From Apostichopus japonicus (taxonomy: Eukaryota; Echinodermata; Holothuroidea; Aspidochirotida; Stichopodidae), in contig NC_092564.1 in NCBI RefSeq assembly GCF_037975245.1, positions 18,001,984 to 18,065,983 of the forward strand: DNA of 64,000 bases. Reading direction: 5' to 3'. The notes under the pieces were generated by a model. It was given only the letters and a program-made list of their open reading frames with translations. It ran no database searches and had not been told where the DNA came from. This document shows positions 51,219-62,616 of the stretch, piece by piece. Position 1 is the first letter of the stretch; each line of letters begins with the position of its first letter. The position numbers were made by a program, and so were the translations under genes.

Positions 51219-51718
51219 TTAAAAATTCTTAAAGTATTTTCACCAGCTTAATTTCCAAAATTGTAATGATCACTTTCGTAAAAGAAAAGCAGCACTGTGA
51301 AGATATTTAGCATAATGAACTGTTGCAACGAATGGTTACGCATATACGTACGTTCCGACAATTGTTGCGGTTCTGTTACAATTGAAGTTATGCACAATTA
51401 CAATTGAACAGACTGAAATGTCATGACAACACAGTAAGCTTTACGGTATTTTAGCTTTTCAGCTTCTGTAGACTGGAGTCGAAAGATAATTACAATTTCG
51501 TCTCCTCCACCTAGTCCCCTCAATCTTCACATATACCAGCATAGCACATCAAGGTCACCCCTCCCCCCCCCCCCCCCCAAGCCACAACCCATCCATTTCC
51601 TCGACAATGGCACTTCCATGAGTTAATATGGGATACAATTACGATTCATAGAATATAACATAGCCACGGCAACAATTTTCTGTTATTAATTAATCCAAAT
51701 GATTAAAACGTACCGTAC

Positions 51719-51880
51719 TCAGATGTTTTCTGTGCCATCTGCTGTATATGGCCTGTCAAATTGTTGCCTTTCGTCGATCGATTCAGTTGATTCAGAAAGC
51801 GGTGGCTTGTAGATGGAACCTGCAGACGATGTTGGTCCTGATATCACACTAACACCATCGCCCCTTGATGACATCCGTGA
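51719..51880 (-). CDS. Gene B: last coding exon
   Basis: SRMSSRGDGVSVISGPTSS, then SIYKPPLSESTESIDERQQ and RPYTADGTENI before the TGA stop at 51721-51719. Ser/Thr-rich cytoplasmic C-terminus with two possible phosphotyrosine sites (SIYKPP and RPYTAD). Acceptor TATTTCTAG, phase 0. Confidence 0.82.
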   Translation of the reverse strand, partial: SRMSSRGDGVSVISGPTSSAGSIYKPPLSESTESIDERQQFDRPYTADGTENI

Positions 51881-52019
51881 CTAGAAATATAGAATCAAAA
51901 TTTACAAACATATTCAGTGAAATTGAAGTTTGAAACCCTCTTCAGTTGACAAGTTTATTTATGAATTGGGTCTAGCAGTATTTTATTGTCTTGTTACAAT
52001 TAGGCTTGTGAGCATTTTT

Positions 52020-52280
52020 TAGGGAGTGTTAGCTCAGTGGTTAACGCCGGCGCCTTTCAATCATAAGGTCCCGAGTTCGAGTCACTACAAGAGTAACGTA
52101 TGTCGTCCAGTTAAAGAGTTATTGACAATCGACAATTCATAATCATGGACGTTAAATATGAATGTAAGAGACTGACTTCGGTCAGCTTGCGGCTTTGATA
52201 AGCCAATGAGGCTTCTTCGCGAGTTCCTGCTTGCAGGAGGATCTAAAAAACATACATTTGGGATATAAAAAAAAAATGGT
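52020..52280 (+). mobile_element. tRNA-derived SINE in the last intron of gene B
   Basis: The head contains an A-box-like TTAGCTCAGTGGTTAACG and a B-box-like GAGTTCGAGTC at the spacing of a tRNA gene. A non-tRNA body follows, with CCAATGAGGCTTCTTCGCG and GCTTGCAGGAGG, ending in an A-rich tail near 52268. It has no intact tRNA cloverleaf, so it is scored as a SINE. Antisense to gene B. Confidence 0.78.
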
Positions 52281-52438
52281 ACGGTATAATACTTAAAAAA
52301 AAAGGTTCCATGACCATCAATAAAAAAATAAATAGTCAAAGTCCAATCAGAAAACCAAGTAAACATTGCATAAAGTTCCCTCAATTTTCAAAGCCAATTT
52401 TTTACTCATAATATATAAACAAATTGATAAAATCTTAC

Positions 52439-52860
52439 ATTGAGGGCGTTTGCGTTGTAGAATATTCTCTCAAAATGACTGAGACGTTTTTCGTCAACGG
52501 AAGATTCAGCATCTTGTTCATCTTGGTAGAATACCTCGTTATCGTGTCCATATTTCCTCATCTCGTGGTCACCTTCTCGTCCTCTGTTCCTGACTACTTT
52601 TGGGAATCTGATAGTTCCATCTTCCAGACGGGTGGAAGGATTGACGACGACTCGCCGATGGGAACCCACACTTGGTGTCGATCGTGGATGCAGAACCTCC
52701 GCTACTCTTGTCGGTTGTTGGTATCGATAGGTCATGCCGTTCTTTCCTTGCGCCTTGTGTTTAAATAGTACACACATGCAGCAGAAGCAGCTGACGAAGA
52801 CGAGGAGCAGTGTTACCATGGCAACCGTTAGACCTATGACCAATCCAGTATCGGACTCTC
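52439..52860 (-). CDS. Gene B: transmembrane helix and cytoplasmic tail
   Basis: GESDTGLVIGLTVAMVTLLL continues VFVSCFCCMCVLF and then KHKAQGKN. This is a single helix of about 25 residues with four cysteines near its inner edge that could be palmitoylated. The tail is basic, then acidic (YQDEQDAESSVDEKR), with tyrosines in FYQDEQ and IFYNANALN. Phase 1 in, phase 0 out. Confidence 0.88.
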
Positions 52861-53940
52861 CTGTTGGAATATTTTTTTCAAACAAAACAAACATAAAACT
52901 AATAATATCACTAATATTATAACGGTGTTATTTAGTAACGTGGCTTTCCATAAGCCACTCCCAAGACGGACAGAGGACGCTATTATATCGGTCCTATCTA
53001 GTTCCGCGAAATTATGCCAAACTGCAAATTTTGACTACTGCAGAGTTATATTCGTACAGTGAGTCGATGGTTGGTAGTGAATACGATTTCGTTCGCAATT
53101 ATAGTATTGAAGAAGAGATCTTTGTAACATACATTCGAGTATTAAAGTTACACAACTAGTTACTTTCAGCACTCCCTTTGCATGTGTTTTCTAAAACGAT
53201 TATGTTTTTTTCGTCAATCGGCCAAACTGTATAAGTGTAACCTTTAGTCAAATATTTGGTGTAGCGACCAATTTGTTTTCAGTTACAATGCATACCTTAT
53301 CCGTTGTGGATAAACAAAAATCATAATACGTCCAAACATGTTATAGTACAATGATTCACTTTCAGTAAGAAGTCAAGTATCTATAACGACTTTTGGGGCT
53401 GCAATATATCTCTGTTTTTGGCTGGTCAAGCATCAAGCGTGACTTTACGTGTGTTCGCTTGCTTGCGAGTGCTTCCAACCGATGGTGTTATTTTGATTAC
53501 GAAATCTGTAAACAGTACAGAATTACGCGAAGCTGTAGTTGGACCGATAAGAAAGCACCCTTTGTATACACGCCGGGAAGCACAATTGCAATCAATTCAA
53601 CGCATTCATAGGTGATTTTTGAATTTTCATATTCGTGAAATCTGAAGATATAAATATTCATTGAGATGGTTTACAGGGTTTTGCAGTTAATACTTAACTC
53701 AAATTGGACCTCTTATGATATAGTATATCAACAAGTTTCGTGCATTTTCGTTACAACAAATGAAATCCTTCACAAAATAATTCTTTGAAATAAAGGCATA
53801 AATATTTATTATGAAACCAGAAAGTTCTTCCCTTCCCCCTTTTTCTGTTGGGAAGAGGGAGGGGTGAGTGGGGAGGGGGTGAGTGGGGGAGGGGAGGGTG
53901 AGTGGGGGAGGTGTGGGGAAGGATGGAGACTGAAACTCAC

Positions 53941-53984
53941 CAATAAGTCGCTCACATCTCGTGCCTTCAAATCCATCCATGCAC
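53941..53984 (-). CDS. Gene B: membrane-proximal EGF, second exon (44 nt)
   Basis: CMDGFEGTRCERLIG completes the EGF started at 54612-54699 with the usual C-x-x-GF-x-G-x-x-C ending. Acceptor CCTCGCAG, donor GTGAGT, phase 2-1. It is easily missed by gene finders because of its length. Confidence 0.87.
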
Positions 53985-54611
53985 CTGCGAGGATTAACAA
54001 AAGTTAGTTCAGTGAAGACCTTTTCGTTGTTTGATTTTCGTTGTTTGAACTTTTACTAAATTGCCTTTGTTTTCCCCACTCCGTTTTATTAATGCTGCGG
54101 TTTTCACTCATATTGTACGGTCACGTGATGCAAAATGACGAGACTCATTTAACAAGCGAATGTAATACTGACATGCAGTGAATTTCATAACTTTTACGAT
54201 AGAGATATCAACGCCCCCCTCCCCCCCCCAAAAAAAAATCATCAAAGATAGGAAAAGACAAATGTTTGACTGTGTCTCATTGCAGCTTATGATCTAATTA
54301 TGTTTGCAATACACACATCAGGGACTGAGGGTTGTGGTAGTGTGTCGTCAAGCCTTCTCAGCATGCATGGACGTTAGGTTGGGACTATGGATTTTTACAA
54401 AACTAGCTCAATCGATCACCGTCAACAAGCTCCGAAAACCGTACATATTCTTTCCTATGCGTCTGGGAAAAACCTTCGACCCCACCGAAAATAAATTTCG
54501 CGACCCACTTTTGGGATTGCCCACCTCGCCCCTCTCCCCACCTCCCCCGCACCATAGTTTGCGGACCGTTAGTGTAATGCAAGGTATAGGTTAATAACAC
54601 GTTATACTTAC

Positions 54612-54699
54612 TGGCAGTCAGCTTCAATGAAACGGTTGTCATATCGGCAGGTGCCGCCATTCTGACACGTGCTTGTTTGGCAAAAATATTCCGAGCGAT
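54612..54699 (-). CDS. Gene B: membrane-proximal EGF, first exon
   Basis: DRSEYFCQTSTCQNGGTC, then RYDNRFIEADCQ. CxNGGTC is the typical EGF core. The exon is phase 1-2, so this EGF is split over two exons, unlike all other EGF modules here. Confidence 0.88.
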
Positions 54700-55272
54700 C
54701 TGAAGAGAGAACATGTTTTAAGATTCGCCTGTTGAATATGTGTCTGTATTCTTTCGGTGTGTTCAAATACAGGAATGGGTTTCAGAAGCGAGGTCACTGA
54801 TATAGGTCGTATAGCCTATCATATTCGGTATACTTGTATACTTCCATTGTAATATATAAATGCCATACAACGATAAAGCATTTCAAAGTGATATATACAA
54901 AAACATGTAACTTGACACACACCGGCGTTCCTCCGAATTCAGCACAGACCATGCAGTAAACCCGCAACTTCTGCACAGGCCTGACGAGAAGAGGTCAGGG
55001 TGGCTGCAGCCCGGAAAAACGGGGTTCAATAAGAATACGGGGAAGTATGGGATAAAGGATATTGTCATAATATAGGCCTACGTAAAGAAAAGCGAACAAC
55101 GTCTCTTTAAAATGCCCCGTGACATAATTGTACTCATTTTTTTTTTTTTTTTTGGCAACAGGGATTGGAGAAGGTATTAACTCAATTAATGAGTTAATCT
55201 ATTCGTATTATATCAGACACTAACTTTTCAAGCGGATCACGTACTAACACTGACGAAGAGCAAAATACTGAC

Positions 55273-55504
55273 CTGCAACATCGAGTCTGTTTGAGTCGAA
55301 AGTAATAATGTCTCCTTTAGAGGTTGTGACTGAGACAATACCATTTTGGTCCATGTTCCCAAGACTTGAAATCGATTCCTTCAGTAGTTCGTAAGTAGTG
55401 GTCGTTCGAGGAGAGACAACAGTCACTTCGACGTAGCCGATAATTGAACCACTTCGGAGTCCTGTTACCTTGGAAACAACCCTTTCGGGAACTGCATCAT
55501 CAAT
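55273..55504 (-). CDS. Gene B: SEA domain, second half with cleavage-like motif
   Basis: IDDAVPERVVSKVTGLRSGS continues IIGYVEVTVV, then a helix with LLKESISSL and a final strand around GIVSVTTS. RSGSIIGYVEV corresponds to the SEA autoproteolysis turn and beta strand (classically G-S-V-V-V). Phase 0 in, phase 1 out. Confidence 0.78.
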
Positions 55505-56331
55505 CTGCGTAAGTAATGAATGAAGTACAACATTCTCCATGTTAAGGTTATCTATTAAGCTTGAATATCCGATCCGATCGCTCTCATATCCACTTGCAGT
55601 CTAATTCAAAGTGAATTGCAATAAAGATTTCTTTCATTTAAACATCTGTATAGTTTGTTAGTTCCTTTCTCTCTTTGTGTGACTGTCTGTTTGTATTGTG
55701 ATAACTGGTCTACGAAATAACAGAGGAACGAATTTTGACGAAAGTATTATGGAAATCTCTTCACAATTGTGGCGTGATAGTAAATCACGAAACGGACATC
55801 CCAAAACTAAGCCTGTTATCAGTGGCGGAGCGTCCATACAGTCAGAGGGAGCGGATGCCCCCCCCCCCCCCCTGACGGACTCAAATGGACTGCTGGCGCC
55901 CTTTTCAGCTTTTTACCACTTTTTACTTATTCGCGATTATTGACTTTTTTATTGCGCTCTCAAACACCTATTGACATTTATCACATTTTGTTGGTGTAAT
56001 TTTCTGACAAAATGGCGATGACACCTATTTATTCTTTGTTTATCTGCAAATTAGCAAGGCCCGGAAAGGGTCATTTCCGGCGATCTAGGGAGTATCTTTA
56101 CTCAAAAAATTTCTGTACGCTCCGCGCCAACCTGTGATGGCGCTCCGCTTCGATAGTCTCGAAAGCGCCCCTATACAGACCATTGTCGCCCTCCCTGACC
56201 AATGCCCCTAGCTCCGACACTGCCTGTTATATACCGTTTGAATTTATGATGTGTGTGCCTGCTTGCCTTGCATGCATGCGTTTTTGTGGAGTAAAATGAT
56301 ATTTCTTAACTATAAACAATACAAAACTCAC

Positions 56332-56456
56332 CAATGTTTTAATAACTCCTTCGACATTTTTGTATGGTTCTGATTGCGAATCTTCATGCGCACCTGTAAA
56401 AATAGCTTCTTCTCCATTAAATGTGGTGACTGGAATGAGAGCCCTCGCTGTCAGAG
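56332..56456 (-). CDS. Gene B: SEA domain, first half
   Basis: ARALIPVTTFNGEEAIFTGA followed by SEPYKNVEGVIKTL. The pattern of F..E..F, then S..YKNVE..I..L matches the first strand and helix of SEA domains. Phase 1 in, phase 0 out. Confidence 0.72.
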
Positions 56457-56814
56457 CTGCATGGGGTAAAAACAAAATGCAATATTCCATACAATGAAGT
56501 ACTTTTTCTCTTGTAGAGACCAAAAATTTGCTAAGAGCCTTATATGAACATATATATAGTCATATTATTAGTACGACAACACCAATATATCTGGGTGATA
56601 CTAACTGCTAATGATACCACCCCTCTGCAACCCCCCCCCTCCCCCATCCACCTTGATCCCCTTACCATGATATATATACCATCGATAAAGGTTAAGGTCA
56701 TTTCAAGATCATTGGTAGAAATGTCCATGTCGTGTATCATTTATGCCGATATTACTATAGTCCATAGTATTATACTATGGACTTTGCAAGCGCGCAACTT
56801 TCTACAATTCTTAC

Positions 56815-56969
56815 GTTGGGGACAGCCAGTGGATACCGTATCGACGGAGCAGTATGCAGCCAGCTGATCATCGCAACGAACGTTGTTATATCCAAACTCA
56901 TTGTTGACAACCACAACAGCGCCGCAGTCGAGGCCTGCTCCCGTCTGGGGACTGGACGTAATCCAGTCA
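56815..56969 (-). CDS. Gene B: CTLD, C-terminal third
   Basis: SDWITSSPQTGAGLDCGAVV, then NNEFGYNNVRC and LAAYCSVDT. DCGAVV...VRC...AYC is the standard CTLD closing pattern. Phase 2 in, phase 1 out through GTAAGA. It contains NNVRC where calcium-binding lectins usually have WND-x-x-C, so a canonical sugar site is doubtful. Confidence 0.87.
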
Positions 56970-57161
56970 CTGTAATGAAAAAATTAGAAGAATGTTAACG
57001 TTTGTAGAAGAAATGTACCACTACACACATATAAACACCCACCCACACACGACGCGCACATACGGATATATAATAGGTTTACAAACTTTTATTAATATTT
57101 CTCTGTATTATATCATCACCGTTAATTTTCCACTATCATTGTATGAGATGTATATACTTGC

Positions 57162-57295
57162 CTATTTGTATCTAGTAGTTGTGTATTCAACCCATCGTTC
57201 CAAATGAAAGCGTTTGATGTGGCACTTTTTCTAAAGTCAACGAATATGGATGGAAATAAAGTGCCTGGAAATAGGAACTGGTCCGTTACAACTTG
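57162..57295 (-). CDS. Gene B: CTLD, middle third, with GC donor
   Basis: QVVTDQFLFPGTLFPSIFVD, then FRKSATSNAFIWNDGLNTQL and LDTN. FVDFRKS aligns with the WIGL region. No GT donor keeps the frame, but AATAG|GCAAGT does, and it gives phase 0-2, the phase seen in the homologous gene A exons. A GC-AG intron is therefore proposed. Confidence 0.72.
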
Positions 57296-57445
57296 CTGTG
57301 TTGGACAAAAAAAAAGTTACAAAAACAACGGCGTTAGTTATTGGTTTATCGTGGTTATAAGTTACCAATCACCAAAAGAACCTAGAAGCAATACAAATGG
57401 GGATATATGGTCTCTAAAAAACAACTTAGAAACTGAAATACTTAC

Positions 57446-57651
57446 TTCTAAGCCAGCTTCGAGATCCTCATCTGCAAATTCAACAAGCCTACCGCCACTT
57501 AGACCTTGCCCAGCTGCTATTGTAGCGCACTGTGACGTCTGGTATGTGTCGAAGTCAAAAGCGGCAGTTTCGTCAAAGATCACGCATGTGCCTTGTGCAG
57601 TTAAATATAAGTTATCGTCAAATGCAGTGGTCGTCGGATTAGGACAGCAAC
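57446..57651 (-). CDS. Gene B: CTLD, N-terminal third
   Basis: CCPNPTTTAFDD, then GTCVIFDETAAF, YQTSQCATIAAGQ and GGRLVEFADEDLEAGLE. The cysteine order and the AxxxxxGGRLVEF helix/strand match a CTLD start. Phase 1 in, phase 0 out, as in both gene A CTLDs. Confidence 0.82.
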
Positions 57652-58720
57652 CTAGAAATGTAAGAAATAGAAAAGCAACTTCAATCGTATAAAAGATGTA
57701 GTGGTAAATATTCAGTTTTCAAACTATATACCGAGCTTTTACTGTACCCACTAAAACGTTGACATCAACTACGGTACATATGGATATGCGGGGACGTTCT
57801 CCCAGAGAAGTGTGCAGTTGCACTGCATTAGACCCAAATGAGTGGCGGCGGTGAAAACATGTTCGTTACAGCTTCTTACAGATTGAGAATAACTCTGTCG
57901 GATTTAGAACGGGACCACAGGGAACGCGCTTCCACCACGCACTCCCCACCAGCATACAGGGGTCCCACATGATTTGATATACTCAAAAGAACAAAGCCGC
58001 GTCTTATATAGATGGGCGATATGATATGTTATCTTGCGTGTGATTGGCACAACGGCAGTGTATTTGCGATCTGAACACACGAGATGTGCTAATGTGATTA
58101 TACTGTAAAAAAAAAAAAACTATTTAACACTGCAGCTATGAGCGTAACGTATAACAGTGTTAACGCTGCTGTTAAAAGTATAGCTTACAGAAAAACGATT
58201 GTTAAGTTAATACAACTTGTGAAATGTATGTATCTTTAGTGATTATTGATATATGCCGCTTATATTATTTGTTTTAATACGCAGGAAAGGGTCCTAACGA
58301 TCGCCTTGCATCGTCTATCCCCCTCCCTCCTCCCCCTTTCCACCCCAGAGAAGTTATAATTCCACACTGAATGTTTGCCTAACAACACTGACTCGCTGTT
58401 AAAATGTATCTATTAGAAATGACAGCACAATATTTCTCGTTAGGTTCTATAGGGCTGACCATTTCTTGTGAATAATATCATTGTTGTTGTTGAAGGTAAC
58501 GGTCTCTTCATGTAAATGTTATATTTATTTGGATATTCTTAAGTTCCTGCCTTCCACTAGTCTCCTAACTCATGGAGTGTTCACCCATGAAGATAAGCAG
58601 TTGGTTACCAGGAGATTTTTTTTTTAGCCAACGATGAGTAGAATATGGCGCCTCTCATGATGCGCCTATGACACCTATCTGAAAGGAAAACGATAACTGT
58701 TGATAAACGGTCTACGATAC
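57652..58720 (-). other. Gene B intron between EGF and CTLD
   Basis: About 1.07 kb with no coding or structured repeat signal beyond short poly-A and poly-T runs (58108 and 58617). Confidence 0.55.
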
Positions 58721-58855
58721 CTGTTGTCTGACAAGCATTCGTATTTCCCGGTATCGGATTGAACCCAGGCAGGCACACACAGTTAAAAACGCCATTGTTG
58801 AAAACACACGTTGTAGTAGCGCTATCACACGTACTTGCTTGAGCCGTACATACGT
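58721..58855 (-). CDS. Gene B: EGF-like module next to the CTLD
   Basis: DVCTAQASTCDSATTTC, then VFNNGVFNCVCLPGF and NACQTTG. Six cysteines; it lacks the full D-x-D/N-E-C calcium motif. Donor GTATCG. It is the last EGF before the lectin-like domain. Confidence 0.87.
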
Positions 58856-59524
58856 CTATTGTCATAGAAATAAGAGAAAGTGTAGAGAGTAATTTATCGT
58901 GCTGAGACGATTACTGTCAGACCAGAAGAGAGGTGGACTGGTCGGTAAAAGTTACATCCCCGAGGGAGGGGGATGGGGGGTGGCCATGGTTCATATCATT
59001 CTACGGATATAGTATGATTTTATGGAGGAGGCGCCCGGTGACAGAACTGTCCGCTTTACCCAACTCAATATCTAGACGCTCCTGATTAAAATATCTAAAT
59101 CAATTGCCACGAAGATAGAGGGGAACACCTCCCGGCTTGCGAGTTTTCTAGACACGTTTCATCTCTCCGACGTCCACGTCGTAAGCTAAACATTGCCCAT
59201 CTCTGCATATATATATATATATATATATACCGTTCTGGATAAGAGATGACCAGTCTTGATTTCAGTGCTCCATGTGACGTAACACTTATTAGATAAATTT
59301 TTCCACTAAATCGCGTTACACCAATTAAAGGAGACACCGTGAAACAACCACGTGTTTCATCTGATGATGATAATGAGGCATTTGCGATGAACAATTCACA
59401 GAATCCCATACATTATGACATCTTCAAATAGGATATAAGTCCACTTTGTACACGCATATTCTAAAATGATATACTGAGAAGCCAATAACAAATGTGATCT
59501 AGGGCGGGACCATGTAATACTCAC

Positions 59525-59653
59525 CATTACAAGTGGTCCGGTCAACACGCACATAGTTTTGTAAACATGCACATGTAAAAGTTCCGACGTTATTGATACA
59601 CGTAGTGGAAGCGGAATCACAGTCGTCCGTCTGCCTCACACATTCATCAATAT
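59525..59653 (-). CDS. Gene B: calcium-binding EGF module
   Basis: DIDECVRQTDDCDSASTTC, then INNVGTFTCACLQNY and TTCNG. Six cysteines. The N-terminal half is very like gene A exon 1112-1240 (QTDNCDDASTTC), one of the clearest signs that genes A and B are paralogues. Phase 1-1. Confidence 0.9.
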
Positions 59654-59850
59654 CTGAAATTTGGCAAAGAAATGAACCATCAAATTAAATCAACTCATTT
59701 TTCATCAATAGCTGAACTAAACTATTCTATTTATATTGTTAGATCGCGCTCATGAATAACTATACAAGACCAATCTCTCCTTGACAAATTCGTAATAATG
59801 AAGCCATCAACATTCTCATGTTTAAAAAAAAAGGACGAAACCGGACGTGA

Positions 59851-59977
<127 letters not shown>

Positions 59978-60379
59978 CCTGTACTTAGCCTGTGTTGTAA
60001 GTATAACCACGCCACCACCAACAGTACATCGACATTTACCTTGCACATATACAAAGTTAGACTAAATTGTGTATTAAGAATCTGATCCGAAGCTGGAAAT
60101 TTTAACAAATAACAAATATAAGAAAAGATTTATCATAAGATAAATCACATCCATTGGAGAAAAAGGTTGGCGAAAAAAACCCCCAGTAAAATAATAATGA
60201 TTGAGCGGTTGTCTTTGTTACATCAATTTTGTACGCTGCTCTGTAGATTCGAACAAATGTAAAAAAAAGCTTCTTCTTTTTCTGACACGCTCAGTGTAGA
60301 ATTGTTTCATAAGACGAACTCCATGTATACGAATATGACTTGTGCTTATAAAATCTCACTACCAGAAAGTAATACACAC

Positions 60380-60511
60380 CTGAACATGCATTTGTCAGAC
60401 CACCAGGCTCGAAGCCTGCACGGCAATCACATGAAAAACCACCTGCAAAATTTCTACATGTTGTCGAGATTGTGTCACAACCACCATTATTTGTGTTACA
60501 CTCGTTGATAT
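60380..60511 (-). CDS. Gene B: calcium-binding EGF module
   Basis: [19 protein letters not shown], then [15 protein letters not shown] and NACSG. Six cysteines and hydroxylation consensus. Phase 1-1; the donor is GTGTGT, a weaker but acceptable site. Confidence 0.9.
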
Positions 60512-60820
60512 CTGGAAGTAAGGAGAAGAAAAAAAAATGTGCTTTTTACATATTAATATCACTTTACATAAATGTTGTATTTATTTGTTTTTATTTATTT
60601 ACTTGTTTTATGCCGTCTTTCTTTCTTTTTGAGTGTTGTCTTCCCCCCTCCCATACCCCCCCCCCCCGACCCCTACAACCTTATACTTTCCCAATATACC
60701 CTTTTGGAACTTTATTTGTTTTAGTTTTCGGTTTTCTGATAAGATCCTCTGGCAACTTGAAGGACCATCAATGTATTCAATAAGAGAAAGGAATTTTGGC
60801 AAAAGTGAAATTGTACTCAC

Positions 60821-60952
60821 CAGAACAGGATCTAGAAGTCAACGGTTGATACCCATCGCGACATGGACAAGTAAAACCACCGTCATTGTTAGCGCATGTT
60901 GTGGTCGTTAGGTCGCAGTCGTTGTCCGTTGATTGAAGGCATTCATTGAAAT
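60821..60952 (-). CDS. Gene B: calcium-binding EGF module
   Basis: DFNECLQSTDNDCDLTTTTC, then ANNDGGFTCPCRDGY and RSCSG. Six cysteines and hydroxylation consensus. The second residue of the DINEC-type start is Phe, which is tolerated in cbEGFs. Phase 1-1 with a GTGAGT donor. Confidence 0.9.
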
Positions 60953-61800
60953 CTGAAAAACATTGCGCACAAAATCATTATGACCTATCAACAAGATCAT
61001 AAAGCATTCATTTATAGTCAGTTGGTACATTCTACTACCAAGGAAAGACTCATTATATACTTGAAGGATCACACAAGGTCAAAGCAGCAAAGGATTGCTT
61101 CACATATCGCAGTCTCCCCCAAAACAGGTTAAGCTCACGCTATTCAAGTTTCAAGACCGGCTCCAGAGTCTAATCTTAATAGCTAATGTCAAGAACCCTA
61201 CCGTAGCTACGAAAGCTAAAAGTACGGCCAATGTGCTGGGAATTAATCATTACCTCAAGTCTTTATACAACAAAATCGACATAACATTTACCAAGATTTG
61301 TTTGTTTCTCAAACAAGTTTCTACTCAATCATGAACCGGCATATTATCTTCAGAAGTCACATCATGCGATTGCCTCGAGGCGTACTAAACCTTTTACAAC
61401 CCCATCCCCACCCCCCGCTCCCGTCAAACGTGGAAACATTCTTTATAGGATAAGATAAGATCAATTGTATTAAACCCTACAAAGGTTATTTGAATAGAGC
61501 AAGTGGAGTGATATACTGACACTGGTAGATGGATGACCTGGGATTTTTACCAAATATTCCAATAGACAACGACACGGTAATCTGATAAGTTTCGCCACGT
61601 TGAGCGATCGATATCGCCATTGCTGTTTTGAGCTGCTTATTCATCAACATATTGTTGACATTTAGTTTCGGTTTGCATTTATAAATCTCGCGTAATTAAC
61701 GACCCTATAAACTACTTGTTTTTAAAATCATCGAAACACCAATGTACCCAGAATAAAATGCGTTTTATTTGATATATACCAATGCTCGTCCTGATCTTAC
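60953..61800 (-). other. Gene B intron, nothing recognised
   Basis: About 850 bp between two EGF exons. The frame 61095-61334 on the plus strand has no motif and is antisense to the gene. Confidence 0.5.
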
Positions 61801-61935
61801 CATTACAAGGTCCATCCGCGGTGGCAAGTGTAAAACCAGATCCGCAACTACACACTCTTGTATTTACGCCAGTAGAGGTACAGGTGATCGTACCGGGTCC
61901 CGTGTTATCGCATGGTGACGTAATGCACTCGTCCA
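61801..61935 (-). CDS. Gene B: EGF-like module
   Basis: VDECITSPCDNTGPGTITC, then STGVNTRVCSCGSGF and GPCNG. Six cysteines with an unusual spacing like the first EGF of gene A (15219-15341), including the GPC-D/N-G ending. The two may be orthologous positions in the paralogues. Phase 1-1. Confidence 0.85.
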
Positions 61936-62371
61936 CTGAAAATGACCAAACAACAGAATGCAAAACAATTTTATTTTAGAAAAAAAGGAATGACAATAAT
62001 ACAGAAAAAGTAAATGTTCCTCTCTCAGCTATATATCATAATTATTGAATAGATATTCATTTTCACTTTCCGTTTGTATTGAAATAACAATTTCGCATTA
62101 ATTTACCGAGATTTTGTGTCAAATAGTGAATACAAAAATTGTATCTATATACACTGATCTAATGGTAGATAAACCAAAAATAGTCTTTCGGTGTGGGAGT
62201 TGGGAAGAGGAGGGGGAGGTGGGAAGGGGGGTGGGGCAGGTGGTTTTATCCTGCTTCAAAGTGTCATGTCCTCACGGCATGTTGTTAAGTTTTGTTTGAT
62301 TGATTTGGATAAAATTCTTAGTAGTTTTCAAGTTATTTTCCTTCTTGAAATAACGAGAGAGTGTATGTTAC

Positions 62372-62512
62372 CGATTGGAAGACACGATTCAGTGGTTGTG
62401 GGATCAACTTGGAAGCCATCCTGACACACACATGTGAAACTCCCAGCTGTGTTGACACAGTTTTGACTGACAGTATCGCATACCGGTACTGGGTTAGCAC
62501 ATTCGTTGTCAT
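62372..62512 (-). CDS. Gene B: calcium-binding EGF module
   Basis: DDNECANPVPVCDTVSQNC, then VNTAGSFTCVCQDGF and SCLPIG. Six cysteines, cbEGF opening and hydroxylation consensus C-x-N-x4-F-x-C. Phase 1-1, acceptor TTTCTCAG, donor GTAACA. It is the first gene B exon visible; the DNA to its right is repeat. Confidence 0.9.
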
Positions 62513-62616
62513 CTGAGAAATTGAAGGGAACACAAAACAAAGATCATCGTGAAATCCTGGTACGAGTAATAAGTTTACAGGTATCTCGTCCAATAACGGT
62601 ATATCTATCAAGTCAT

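Noticed and set aside
52020-52092. A functional tRNA gene
   Set aside because: A- and B-box motifs are present, but the acceptor stem and anticodon arm do not pair convincingly, and the sequence continues into a SINE body with an A-rich tail.
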